A stretch of DNA of 64,000 nt, from the NCBI GenBank assembly GCA_964389925.1, contig CAYMGE010000009.1, positions 1 to 64,000 on the forward strand. The letters run 5' to 3'. The DNA is from CALECP01 sp964389925. Its GTDB lineage: Bacteria; Chloroflexota; Anaerolineae; Promineifilales; Promineifilaceae. Shown here piece by piece: positions 23,671 through 31,745 of this stretch. Position 1 is the stretch's first letter. Each line of letters opens with the position of its first letter. Both the position numbers and the translations under genes were made by a program. Below the pieces are notes generated by a model, which saw only the letters and a program-made list of their open reading frames with translations, was not told the DNA's origin and did no database searches.

Positions 23671-26325
23671 TTAACCAATTGATCCTTCCATCTGAAGCTG
23701 AATCAGGCGGTTCATCTCAATCGCGTACTCCATAGGCAACTCTTTGACGAGCGGCTCGATAAAGCCGTTGACGATCAGCGTGTTCGCCATCTCTTCGCCA
23801 ATACCGCGAGACATGAGATAGAACAACTGCTCTTCGCCGACCTTGCTGACAGAGGCTTCATGTCCAATCGTCACATCTTGGTCTTCGATCTCGATGTAGG
23901 GATAGGTATCTGAGCGGCTATCCTCGTCTAAGAGCAATGCGTCACAAACGACGTTTGACTTGACGTTGTCCGCGCCATCATGCACTTTGAGCAATCCACG
24001 ATAGCTCGAACGGCCGCCATCCTTACAGATCGACTTTGAGATAATACGGCTTGTGGTGTCACCAACCTCGTGAACGACCTTGCCACCCGCATCTTGGTGT
24101 TGACTATTGCCAGCAAATGCAATTGACAAAATTTCACCGTGTGCGCCCTTACCGCGCAAATGAACGGCGGGGTACTTCATTGTGATCTTTGAATTATGAA
24201 CGATGAACCCTTGCGAAACAAAGTTGCCTGTGCCTTCAACCTCGATATCCCATGTTGGTTGTGGTTCGGCCGATGCCTCCGACACCTCTACAGGCATAAT
24301 TTCGACATCATTGCCAAGTGTAATGCTAGAGCGGCCGATCTTCCGCCGCATCTGCAATTTTGGTTCAGGAAAGCTCTCCGCACGCGCACGCAAATCATCG
24401 CTAATGTATGGGAAGAACCGATCATCAATGAAGAAGCTAAGACGATGTGAGCCACGCGCAATCGCCTTGACCCCCATAATTTCAACTTCACGTGGTTCAT
24501 CAAACTCAGTGTACAGACGTGGTGTAATCCCCAGTGTCACCAACAGTTCAGCGACATCTTGCAACAAGGGACGATTGACCGATTTTAAGCTGAAATAACG
24601 GTCTCTTGTTGTCCCATCTGCATCGAGATAGCCTGCGATAAACGCGAGACGCTGAGACTCAGGCAGAGATTTCACCCAAGTTGGTACACGCTTGCTGTAA
24701 GCATTACCAGTGAAACCATTGAGTTGGAAGAATTCAGCCAACTCTGTGCTGTGCCATGCAATATGGACATTATCTTTGCGCTCAACGTATGGGGCATCGA
24801 TGACAGCCGCCATCGTTTCCATCAGTTGCGGCCGAGCGCGGTTTTGCGTGGGTGTCGAGAAACCAACTTTTGCCCAACGCATGACACCTTCTGTCTGACC
24901 TGCTTGTACCTCAATGTTACCATCGCCGACCCAGTAGCCAAATAACCACATCAAATCATTCGTCGTGTACTCGTCTGTCTGGAGGCGGGCAAGTCGTGAA
25001 CGAGTTGCAGTCAAACCAGTGGCGTATTGGTTAGCTGTTTCATAGGTCGTCTCTAATGCTGGCTGTTGCAGGAGATGTGGCTCGCCGTAGTCGATGGCGG
25101 TGCGTGGAATGATCGCCTCTTCCAAATGATCGGCACGCACATAGGCCAAATTGTACCGACCTAATTTTTTCGGTGCAGAGGGATCGTAAGTGTAGGAGTA
25201 GAACGGGTGATTTGCCGTCACTTGCAGTCGTCGTTCTCCGATATTGACCGTGTGAACGGGTTGGTAGCCCGAAAAACGCTTGGCAACAACGGTGCGGAAA
25301 CACAATTCTCCGCTGGCTTCGTCGTAGGAGAGAACTTGATCGCCGGGCGTGAGGTCTTGAATCGGCCGAATTCCCTGCGGAGTCGTCACAGTAGACCCTT
25401 CCACCAAGCATCCCAAGTTGCCATCGATCCATTCCATCGTCGCGTTTTCTTCCGCAACGGCGCGTTTCGTTACGAGATTGTAAACATTGTTCGACCAGTT
25501 CTGAACGGTCGTATAACGGCAACGGCCGCCTTTCTTGACGAAAATCTCGACGACTGCACTATGCAGTGAATCTTCTGAGTAGATCGGGGCGGTACAGCCT
25601 TCAACGTAATGCACATATGCGCCTTCATCGACGATAATCAGCGTCCGCTCAAACTGCCCGACATTCTTCGCGTTGATGCGGAAGTACGCTTGCAACGGCA
25701 TTTCGATGCTGACTCCGGGTGGCACATAAATGAAGCTACCGCCTGACCAAACGGCCGTATTCAAAGCGGCAAACTTATTGTCAGTGTAGGGAATGACAGA
25801 GGCAAAGTACTCTTGTACAATGTCGGGATGCTGCTTTAACCCCTCATCCATGCCCAAAAAGATCACGCCTTTGTCTTCTAGCTCTTTTTTGATGTTGTGA
25901 TATATCACTTCCGATTCATATTGAGCCGCTACACCAGAAAGATATTTTTGTTCCGCTTCGGGAATACCGAGTTTATTGAAAGTGTCTTTTATATAGCTGG
26001 GAACGTCTTCCCAGTTGTCCTCTTCGCGCTCACTCGGTTTGATATAGTAGTAAATGTCGTCAAAGTCGATGGTGCTGAGGTCTGCGCCCCATTCTGGCAT
26101 CGGCCGACTCAAAAAATGCTCATAAGCCTTCAAACGAATATCGAGCATCCATTCTGGCTCACCTTTCGACATCGAAATATGGCGAATCACATTCTCATCC
26201 AGCCCTTTTTCAGCTTTGTAAACGTAATCCTCTACGTCGGCAAACCCATACTTCGACGCATAGTCAGTGTTGACCGTTGCAACAACTTCTTCTTCGGTTA
26301 GTTCGCGTTCAATGACTTCTGCCAT
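23671..26325 (-). CDS. sufB: Fe-S cluster assembly protein SufB with in-frame intein
   Basis: 884 aa as translated; the spliced extein would be 478 aa, normal for SufB. Residues 1-305 and 712-884 make the SufB scaffold (FIYVPPGVSIEMPLQAYFR, VEGCTAPIYS, HQDAGGKVVHEVGDTTSR, DDEDSRSDTYPYIEI variant LLLDEDSRSDTYPYIEIED, GEEQLFYLMSRGI). The join would restore WIDGNLG-SKITMKYP, the normal SufB sequence. It works with SufC and SufD on de novo [4Fe-4S] assembly. It follows sufC by 62 bases that hold a hairpin. Confidence 0.95.
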   Translation of the reverse strand: MAEVIERELTEEEVVATVNTDYASKYGFADVEDYVYKAEKGLDENVIRHISMSKGEPEWMLDIRLKAYEHFLSRPMPEWGADLSTIDFDDIYYYIKPSEREEDNWEDVPSYIKDTFNKLGIPEAEQKYLSGVAAQYESEVIYHNIKKELEDKGVIFLGMDEGLKQHPDIVQEYFASVIPYTDNKFAALNTAVWSGGSFIYVPPGVSIEMPLQAYFRINAKNVGQFERTLIIVDEGAYVHYVEGCTAPIYSEDSLHSAVVEIFVKKGGRCRYTTVQNWSNNVYNLVTKRAVAEENATMEWIDGNLGCLVEGSTVTTPQGIRPIQDLTPGDQVLSYDEASGELCFRTVVAKRFSGYQPVHTVNIGERRLQVTANHPFYSYTYDPSAPKKLGRYNLAYVRADHLEEAIIPRTAIDYGEPHLLQQPALETTYETANQYATGLTATRSRLARLQTDEYTTNDLMWLFGYWVGDGNIEVQAGQTEGVMRWAKVGFSTPTQNRARPQLMETMAAVIDAPYVERKDNVHIAWHSTELAEFFQLNGFTGNAYSKRVPTWVKSLPESQRLAFIAGYLDADGTTRDRYFSLKSVNRPLLQDVAELLVTLGITPRLYTEFDEPREVEIMGVKAIARGSHRLSFFIDDRFFPYISDDLRARAESFPEPKLQMRRKIGRSSITLGNDVEIMPVEVSEASAEPQPTWDIEVEGTGNFVSQGFIVHNSKITMKYPAVHLRGKGAHGEILSIAFAGNSQHQDAGGKVVHEVGDTTSRIISKSICKDGGRSSYRGLLKVHDGADNVKSNVVCDALLLDEDSRSDTYPYIEIEDQDVTIGHEASVSKVGEEQLFYLMSRGIGEEMANTLIVNGFIEPLVKELPMEYAIEMNRLIQLQMEGSIG
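24193..25410 (-). mobile_element. Intein in SufB with LAGLIDADG homing endonuclease
   Basis: 406 residues, from Cys306 (CLVEGSTVTTPQGIRPIQD) to Asn711 (FIVHN), followed by extein Ser712. Block A is the Cys1 region; block B TANHPFY; endonuclease motifs LFGYWVGDGN and FIAGYLDADGT; block F near WDIEVEGTGNFVSQGF; block G IVHN with the penultimate His. All residues needed for splicing (Cys1, block B His, His-Asn end, +1 Ser) are present, so splicing should be active. SufB inteins are known in other bacteria. Four CGGCCG palindromes lie inside it, as dense as in host genes. Confidence 0.93.
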
Positions 26326-26341
26326 GTCGAAATCCTCTCGC

Positions 26342-26376
26342 TTTACGATTTGCCAGTCATAGCCTGCAATCGTAAA
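26342..26376. other. Intercistronic hairpin between sufC and sufB
   Basis: Nine-base perfect inverted repeat TTTACGATT/AATCGTAAA with a 17-base loop in the 62-base sufC-sufB gap. It has no T tract, so it may stabilise the upstream message or be a processing site. Confidence 0.4.
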
Positions 26377-26387
26377 TCATAAATCTT

Positions 26388-27173
26388 TTATGCTGGTTCC
26401 AGCGTGCTGTACTTTTCGCGCACCCAATCATACCCATGCTCTTCTAGCTTGAGCGCGAGTTCTGGGCCGCCATGCTCGACAAATCGGCCGTCCATCAAAA
26501 TGTGAACGTAATCTGGCTTGATGTGGTTGAGCAGACGCTGATAATGCGTGATGAGAACAACGCCCATGCCATATTCTTCGCTCAGACGTTTTGCACCTTC
26601 CGCAACAATACGCAGTGCGTCAATGTCAAGTCCACTGTCCGTTTCGTCCATGATCGCCATCTTTGGCTCAAGCACAGCCATCTGCAAAATCTCGTTGCGC
26701 TTTTTCTCACCACCACTGAAACCATCATTCAAATAGCGACCAGCAAATTTATGATCCATGCCCAACATGTCCATTTTTGATTTTAGCAGGCGGCGGAATT
26801 TTGGGATCGAGATGCCTTTGTTATCATCAGGGTTTTCGGCGCGAACACGAGCATTGAGGGCTTGACGCAGAAAGTTGGCAACGGTTACGCCGGGAACGGC
26901 GACAGGGTACTGGAATGCCAAGAACATACCTGCGCGTGAACGCTCATCTGGCTCCATTTCGAGCAAATCTTCACCGTCAAAGATGACCTCACCAGCGGTT
27001 GGTTCATAAAATGGATGTCCAGCCAATGTATAGGCCAATGTACTTTTACCCGAGCCATTGGGACCCATGATGGCGTGAATTTCACCCTGTTTCACAGTCA
27101 GGTCGATTCCCTTCAAGATAGGTTGGTCGGCAACCGATACGTGTAAATTTTTGATTTCAAGCGCGGTCGTCAT
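26388..27173 (-). CDS. sufC: Fe-S cluster assembly ATPase SufC
   Basis: 261 aa. The start is the ATG at 27173, preceded by GGAG at nine bases; the frame stays open 40 codons further but that stretch is leader. ABC ATPase with Walker A MGPNGSGKST, Q loop FLAFQYPVAVPGV (typical of SufC), signature GFSGGEKKRNEIL, Walker B KMAIMDETDSGLDIDAL and H loop VLITHYQRLL. It powers SufBC2D. First gene of the minus-strand suf operon. Confidence 0.95.
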   Translation of the reverse strand: MTTALEIKNLHVSVADQPILKGIDLTVKQGEIHAIMGPNGSGKSTLAYTLAGHPFYEPTAGEVIFDGEDLLEMEPDERSRAGMFLAFQYPVAVPGVTVANFLRQALNARVRAENPDDNKGISIPKFRRLLKSKMDMLGMDHKFAGRYLNDGFSGGEKKRNEILQMAVLEPKMAIMDETDSGLDIDALRIVAEGAKRLSEEYGMGVVLITHYQRLLNHIKPDYVHILMDGRFVEHGGPELALKLEEHGYDWVREKYSTLEPA

Positions 27174-27196
27174 GAAATGCTTCTCCGATTCAATAG

Positions 27197-27248
27197 GTAG
27201 GGGTAAGTGGGCAGTGAACGACAGTCGTAAACAGTGCGCTACCCCTAC
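27197..27248. other. Inverted repeat in the sufC 5' leader
   Basis: GTAGGGGTA and TACCCCTAC, nine-base perfect arms 34 bases apart, transcribed ahead of sufC. Could fold in the leader or act as a paired operator. Confidence 0.4.
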
Positions 27249-27272
27249 AACATTTTTGTAAATTTTTGGCTT

Positions 27273-27301
27273 AGTATAAGTAGAGTTTAGCACGACTTCA
27301 A
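27273..27301 (-). promoter_or_regulatory. Promoter of the sufC operon
   Basis: Minus strand: TTGAAG, 17-base spacer, TATACT. It lies 100 bases upstream of the sufC start. Confidence 0.65.
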
Positions 27302-27310
27302 ATATCGCGC

Positions 27311-27324
27311 ATAATAATTATTAT
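27311..27324. promoter_or_regulatory. Palindrome ATAATAATTATTAT between divergent suf promoters
   Basis: Perfect 14-base palindrome, 9 bases from the -35 of the sufC promoter and 23 from that of sufR. It may be an operator for SufR or an iron regulator, or only an UP-like AT block. It does not match the CAAC-N6-GTTG boxes described for cyanobacterial SufR. Confidence 0.45.
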
Positions 27325-27347
27325 TTAGTTGATAAAAATAATATAAA

Positions 27348-27377
27348 TTGACGCTGACAAAAAGGGACTGATATAAT
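27348..27377 (+). promoter_or_regulatory. Promoter of sufR-sufT
   Basis: TTGACG, 18-base spacer, TATAAT; 60 bases before the sufR start. A near-consensus sigma-70 promoter, diverging from the sufC promoter. Confidence 0.75.
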
Positions 27378-27436
27378 GCGATTGTAGCGTGTACCGCGTG
27401 ATCTGTGCTGCTAGGACGGACATGCTAATGTGATTT

Positions 27437-28114
27437 ATGGGTAAGAAACAAAACTCAACACGGGATATTGTCCTGCGAACAATCAAATCAGTCAGCGGTG
27501 CGACGGTGGACGTGCTGGCGGAAGCAGCTGGTGTTTCGCCTGTCACAGTGCGTCATCATGTCAACAGTTTATTGGCAGACGGCCTGATTGAGTCGGAAAG
27601 TGTGCGGCGAAGCGTCGGCCGACCCTACCACATTTACCACCTCACTGAAGCAGGTCAAGAGCTTTTCCCCAAAAAGTATTTTGCATTGAGCAATCGCTTG
27701 TTAGGGGAGTTAAAGGAGCGGTTTTCGGCCGAAGTCGTCAACGACCTTTTTCAATCGCTTGTTCAAAAAATCATTGATGAACACCATCACGAGTTTGAGC
27801 ATCTCGACTTTGAAAGCCGCTTAAACTATTTGATGCACCTGCTCGCTGATGAGGGGTTCCTTGCTCGTTGGGAACGCAACGGTGCAGGATATCGCATCAC
27901 TGAATATAGCTGCCCATTTTTGACAATGGGACAGCAACACGCTGAAATTTGTACATTAGATACCGCGCTCATTCAGGCGGTATTAGCAACCGAAATCGAA
28001 CAGCATAGCTGTATGCTAAACGGCGACGATTGCTGCCAGTTTGAGCTTGTGCCGCATGACGGGCATGCGCCAAACACGACAACAATCGCGCTTCCAGAGG
28101 TCTTGGTAAAATGA
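27437..28114 (+). CDS. sufR: Iron-sulfur sensing transcriptional regulator SufR
   Basis: 225 aa. N-terminal winged helix-turn-helix (DVLAEAAGVSPVTVRHHVNSLLADGLI with wing GRPYHIYHLT). The C-terminal sensor domain carries Cys159, Cys172, Cys192, Cys199 and Cys200 in EYSCPFL, AEICTLD, HSCMLNGDDCC, the region that binds an [Fe-S] cluster in characterised SufR. SufR represses the suf operon when clusters are plentiful. Divergent position next to sufC supports the name. It overlaps sufT by four bases (ATGA). Confidence 0.9.
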   Translation: MGKKQNSTRDIVLRTIKSVSGATVDVLAEAAGVSPVTVRHHVNSLLADGLIESESVRRSVGRPYHIYHLTEAGQELFPKKYFALSNRLLGELKERFSAEVVNDLFQSLVQKIIDEHHHEFEHLDFESRLNYLMHLLADEGFLARWERNGAGYRITEYSCPFLTMGQQHAEICTLDTALIQAVLATEIEQHSCMLNGDDCCQFELVPHDGHAPNTTTIALPEVLVK

Positions 28115-28413
28115 TTGCCACAAAAGATGAAGAAGTACTAGAAGCATTACGCAGTGTGATCGACCCTGAAATCGGGTTGAACATCGTCGAGTTGGGCTTG
28201 ATCCGCAATGTCGCTTGGACAGAAGAAGACAAGGCCAAAATCACCATGATTTTGACAACGCCATTTTGCCCTTACGGGCCACAGCTAATCCAACAGACAA
28301 AGTTGACGGCCGATTCTGTCACAGGCGGTGGCTCAATTGTTGAGATGGGAACTGAGCTTTGGGATCCATCAATGATGGAAGAAGGGGCTGGAGGTGATTG
28401 GGGGCTTTTCTAG
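28111..28413 (+). CDS. sufT: MIP18/DUF59-family Fe-S maturation protein (SufT-like)
   Basis: 100 aa: EVLEALRSVIDPEIGLNIVELGLI and MILTTPFCPYGPQLIQQTK are the DUF59 signatures with the conserved Cys in TTPFCPYG. Proteins of this family help mature Fe-S proteins. Translation is coupled to sufR through the ATGA overlap. Confidence 0.85.
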   Translation: MIATKDEEVLEALRSVIDPEIGLNIVELGLIRNVAWTEEDKAKITMILTTPFCPYGPQLIQQTKLTADSVTGGGSIVEMGTELWDPSMMEEGAGGDWGLF

Positions 28414-28479
28414 TTATTTAAGTGAGGTGTTCATCCTACCAGTAGGTCAGAACCGAATACCGATTATCTGTATCTATAG

Positions 28480-28532
28480 GTAGCCGAGTGTTCCATCCTC
28501 GTCGTCGGGGTAAAAATGGAACGCTCGGCTAC
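28480..28532 (+). other. Long inverted repeat ahead of the PhoR-type kinase gene
   Basis: Two 17-base arms (GTAGCCGAGTGTTCCAT and ATGGAACGCTCGGCTAC, one G-U pair) around a 19-base loop, ending eight bases before the kinase ATG. No T tract follows, so it is either a weak terminator for sufR-sufT or a structure that limits translation of the kinase. Confidence 0.5.
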
Positions 28533-28540
28533 TGTGGTTT

Positions 28541-29875
28541 ATGTGGAAATCCCCGTTTTTGTCGCTGATAACACTCATTATCATTTTGGGTGTTTGGGCA
28601 GTCGTGGCAACAGATTCACCCTTGGTGTGGGGGGCAATCGCGCTCATGTTGGTGCTGGTTGGTGGGATGATATGGCATGTTGAACGCAATATCTTACGCC
28701 CGGTGCGACGGTTGCAAGCATTGATCGCAGAGGAGAGAGAGAGCTGGCTGCTACGATATGACAAGGGGGACATCGGCCAACTTTCACAAACTCTCGCAGC
28801 TTACCAAGACAGTATGCAAACTGAGCAAGCCCAATTGACACATCAGCTTAAGCGGCTGCAAACAGTCTTCTCCCAGATGGCTGATGGGGTCATTATTACA
28901 ACGACGCTCGGCAATGTGCAGATGGCAAACTTAGCCGCCTTGACACTGTTCAAACAAACACGCGAGCATGTCATCGGCCGAACTTTCGCCGAAGTCGTGC
29001 GCCATCATGACATCATTCGACTATGGCAACGCTGCATGGAGACGGGCGAGGCTCACCACAACGTCATTGAGGTGCATGGGGGTCTTTTTCTACAGGTCGA
29101 TTGCACGCCGCTCTTTGAAGAGGACGTTCAGGCTGGGTGTGTCGTGCTACTGCACAATCTGACATCGGTTCATCGGCTTGAAACAGTGCGCCGTGACTTT
29201 ATTAGCAATATCTCACATGAATTACGCACGCCGCTCGCTTCACTGCGGGCAGTCGTCGATACATTGCAAGATGGTGCGCTAGACGACCCGCCAGCGGCAA
29301 AGCGTTTTCTGGCGCGTGCAGATCATGAAATCGATGCGTTGACTCAGATGGTGCAGGAGCTATTTGAGCTGTCGCGGATCGAGTCCGGGCGGGTGCCGCT
29401 CAAACTGAAGGGGGACGCAATTGAGACAGTGATTGAGAATGTCATCGGCCGAATGCAAAGCTCGGCGCAACGTAAAAACCTAGCGATTGAGTATAGCGTA
29501 CAAAAAAACCTGCCACTTGCTTTGATTGATGCACGACGTGTTGAACAAGTGCTAACCAATCTACTACATAACGCCATTAAGTTTTCGCTCGATGACGGGA
29601 ATGTGACGATTCGAGCAGAACGCCTTAAGTCAAACGCTAAGTTTATTCGAGTGAGCGTCAAAGATACAGGTGTTGGCATTCCAAAACATGCACTTTCACG
29701 TATCTTTGAACGCTTCTACAAGATAGATCGTGTTCGTACTTCTGGTGGTGGAACTGGGTTAGGCCTCGCCATTGCTAAGCATCTTATTCATGTACACGGC
29801 GGCGAAATCTGGGCGGAGAGCAAAGAAAATAAGGGGAGCATCTTCTACTTCACTTTGCAAATCAGCGAAGCGTGA
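28541..29875 (+). CDS. PhoR-type sensor histidine kinase
   Basis: 444 aa with two N-terminal membrane helices (about 5-24 and 28-48), a HAMP-like stretch, PAS domain (about 108-215, FSQMADGVIITTTLGNVQMANLAAL), HisKA with His226 in ISNISHELRTPLASLRAVVDTL, and HATPase (NLLHNAIKFS, DTGVGIPKHALSRIFERFYKID, GGTGLGLAIAKHLIHVHGG). This layout is that of PhoR/WalK kinases. It stands 3 kb ahead of pst and the Pho-box array, so a phosphate-sensing role is likely. The OmpR-type regulator at 52812 is the only matching partner in the window. The gene name is withheld because the cognate regulator is not adjacent. Confidence 0.85.
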   Translation: MWKSPFLSLITLIIILGVWAVVATDSPLVWGAIALMLVLVGGMIWHVERNILRPVRRLQALIAEERESWLLRYDKGDIGQLSQTLAAYQDSMQTEQAQLTHQLKRLQTVFSQMADGVIITTTLGNVQMANLAALTLFKQTREHVIGRTFAEVVRHHDIIRLWQRCMETGEAHHNVIEVHGGLFLQVDCTPLFEEDVQAGCVVLLHNLTSVHRLETVRRDFISNISHELRTPLASLRAVVDTLQDGALDDPPAAKRFLARADHEIDALTQMVQELFELSRIESGRVPLKLKGDAIETVIENVIGRMQSSAQRKNLAIEYSVQKNLPLALIDARRVEQVLTNLLHNAIKFSLDDGNVTIRAERLKSNAKFIRVSVKDTGVGIPKHALSRIFERFYKIDRVRTSGGGTGLGLAIAKHLIHVHGGEIWAESKENKGSIFYFTLQISEA

Positions 29876-29917
29876 TGTAATGCCAGCTGTAAGCCATTTC
29901 TGCTTTCATCGACTTCA

Positions 29918-30670
29918 ATGATATTGCAGTATGACATTTGGGGCCACACAGATAGAGGAAGGCGCAGGCCTGAAAATCAGGATGCGATTCTTTTCTCGCT
30001 GCTCGGTGAAGACAAACCCATGCCAAAAATTGGGATTTCGGCCGAAAACCTCCAGACGCACGGTCACTTGATGGCTGTTGCAGATGGGGTGGGTGGCGTG
30101 CGCGGCGGGCGCGAGGCCAGCGAGCTGCTTATCAACGCGCTCGCTCAAACCTACTATCAGACGATAGCGCAATCGGCCGAAGAACGTCTTGAAGCGGCTA
30201 TCATCCAAGCAAATGCGCTTGCCGTCGAGAAAAACCGCCATGAAAATGCTTCTTCTACGCTCGTTGCCGCAACCATTCACGCAGGAAAACTTTACATCGC
30301 GCATGTCGGTGACAGTCGTGCCTATCTCATTCGTAACGGGCAAGTGCAACGTTTAACCGAAGATCATGCGCTTGGCAATCGGCTGACACGCTATCTCGTT
30401 TCGACTAACAGTTTTTCACCCACCATGCACCCTGCTGTTAAGTTGGAAAAGGGAGATCGCGTTTTGCTTTGTTCAGATGGGCTATTTCGGCCGATCAAAG
30501 ATCAAACAGCACTGCTCAATATCATTCAAAACTACCATGCTGAAGAAGCAACCTATCGCCTAATCGGGCTTGCCAATGCAGGTGGGGGGCATGACAATAT
30601 CTCAGTTGTGCTTGCCTATGTTGACCAAGCCAGCATAAGGCAACAGCGTGGTAAGTGGGAAAGCCTTTAA
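29918..30670 (+). CDS. PP2C-family Ser/Thr protein phosphatase, copy 1
   Basis: 250 aa, a single PPM/PP2C domain: RPENQDA, LMAVADGVGGVRGG, ASSTLVAATI, HVGDSRAYLIRNGQ, EDHALGNRLTRYL, RVLLCSDGLFRPI and GGHDNISVVLAYV supply the metal-binding Asp residues. Soluble and probably cytoplasmic; it would reverse Ser/Thr kinase phosphorylation. 42 bases after the histidine kinase gene, possibly same transcript. It is about half identical in plan to the next gene. Confidence 0.9.
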   Translation: MILQYDIWGHTDRGRRRPENQDAILFSLLGEDKPMPKIGISAENLQTHGHLMAVADGVGGVRGGREASELLINALAQTYYQTIAQSAEERLEAAIIQANALAVEKNRHENASSTLVAATIHAGKLYIAHVGDSRAYLIRNGQVQRLTEDHALGNRLTRYLVSTNSFSPTMHPAVKLEKGDRVLLCSDGLFRPIKDQTALLNIIQNYHAEEATYRLIGLANAGGGHDNISVVLAYVDQASIRQQRGKWESL

Positions 30671-30736
30671 CCCTATTTCTGACAAAAGTACTACAAAAAA
30701 AACCATCAACAAGACCATTTGTAAGTTTTTTATGTC

Positions 30737-30742
30737 TATAAT
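30737..30742 (+). promoter_or_regulatory. Candidate -10 (TATAAT) for the second PP2C gene
   Basis: Perfect TATAAT in an AT-rich stretch 81 bases before the start at 30823; -35 uncertain. Confidence 0.4.
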
Positions 30743-30822
30743 AAATCTGGTTGTATTGTTGCTTCGGAAGCTGTTCCTCTTAAGCGTACAAACCTTCAAT
30801 AACGTATTTTCAATGGGATGAT

Positions 30823-31587
30823 ATGATTATGGGAGCTTTTGAAATTGATGTTTGGGGGGCTACCGATGTTGGTAAGAGCCGACATGAAAACCAAGACAGT
30901 ATTTTTGTGGCTAGGCCGGAATTGGCAGAAGTTGGTGTAACTCAATTGCGCCGTAATGGGGTTCTGCTGGCGGTAGCAGACGGGGTCGGTGGTCAAATCG
31001 GCGGCCGAGAAGCAAGTCAATTTGTCGTCGAAAGTCTGGCAGATGGTTTTTATGGCATTCTCGCACACGATGTCGAGACTCATCTTTTGCAAGCCATCTG
31101 GCGTGCCAATGAACAAGCCCAACAGCAGGTTTCCTCCAAACATGCCGCTAGTACACTCGTCGCGGCCGTTATTCAAGACGATTGTTTGCAAATTGCCAAT
31201 GTAGGTGACAGTCGCGCCTACTTTGTGCGTGAGGGCGCGATTCAACAGTTGACGCAAGATCACGCGATTGATGGTCGGCTCATGCGCTATATGGTGGCAC
31301 ACCAAGCGGCCGATCCAGAGCTTTCACCCAGAATTCCGCTCGAAGTGGGGGATAAGATATTGCTTTGCTCAGATGGACTGTACAAGGCGATTGAAGACGT
31401 GCGTGAGATCGGCCGAATTGTCACAGACCAATCCCCACAAGTTGCAACAGAGATTTTAATCGACTTGGCCAATCATAATGGTGGCCCTGACAATATCTCG
31501 GTTGTCATTGCCGAAGTGCGACCAAAAAACACCGCTTTTAACTTTAGCAAACTCAATAATTGGATGAGTAATTTCCTGTCGCTCTGA
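30823..31587 (+). CDS. PP2C-family Ser/Thr protein phosphatase, copy 2
   Basis: 254 aa. Motifs: SRHENQDSIF, LLAVADGVGGQIGG, AASTLVAAVI, NVGDSRAYFVREGA, QDHAIDGRLMRYMVAHQ, KILLCSDGLYKAIE, GGPDNISVVIAEV. Paralogue of the preceding gene with its own promoter gap. The start is ATG at 30823 or the ATG two codons later. No Ser/Thr kinase gene is present in the window, so its substrate is unknown. Confidence 0.9.
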   Translation: MIMGAFEIDVWGATDVGKSRHENQDSIFVARPELAEVGVTQLRRNGVLLAVADGVGGQIGGREASQFVVESLADGFYGILAHDVETHLLQAIWRANEQAQQQVSSKHAASTLVAAVIQDDCLQIANVGDSRAYFVREGAIQQLTQDHAIDGRLMRYMVAHQAADPELSPRIPLEVGDKILLCSDGLYKAIEDVREIGRIVTDQSPQVATEILIDLANHNGGPDNISVVIAEVRPKNTAFNFSKLNNWMSNFLSL

Positions 31588-31598
31588 ATAACCATATT

Positions 31599-31659
31599 GT
31601 TAACCTGCTGTTAACAACATCTTAACTCCACTTTAACACGGCAATAAAAGATTGTTAAC
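31599..31659 (+). promoter_or_regulatory. Array of five Pho-box-like TTAAC repeats upstream of pstS
   Basis: Hexamers GTTAAC, GTTAAC, CTTAAC and TTTAAC start at 31599, 31610, 31621 and 31632, exactly 11 bases apart. A fifth, GTTAAC, starts at 31654, two turns further on. Tandem TTAACA-like repeats with a helical period are the binding signature of PhoP/PhoB response regulators in Bacillus. A TACTAT -10-like element follows at 31670. Binding by the window's own OmpR-type regulator is inference. Confidence 0.75.
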
Positions 31660-31745
31660 TGTAGCGAACTACTATTCGTATGTGAAATTCTGCACAAATT
31701 ACGCAGAATAATACTTGAACACAACTCTAAGAGTTGAGGAGAAAC

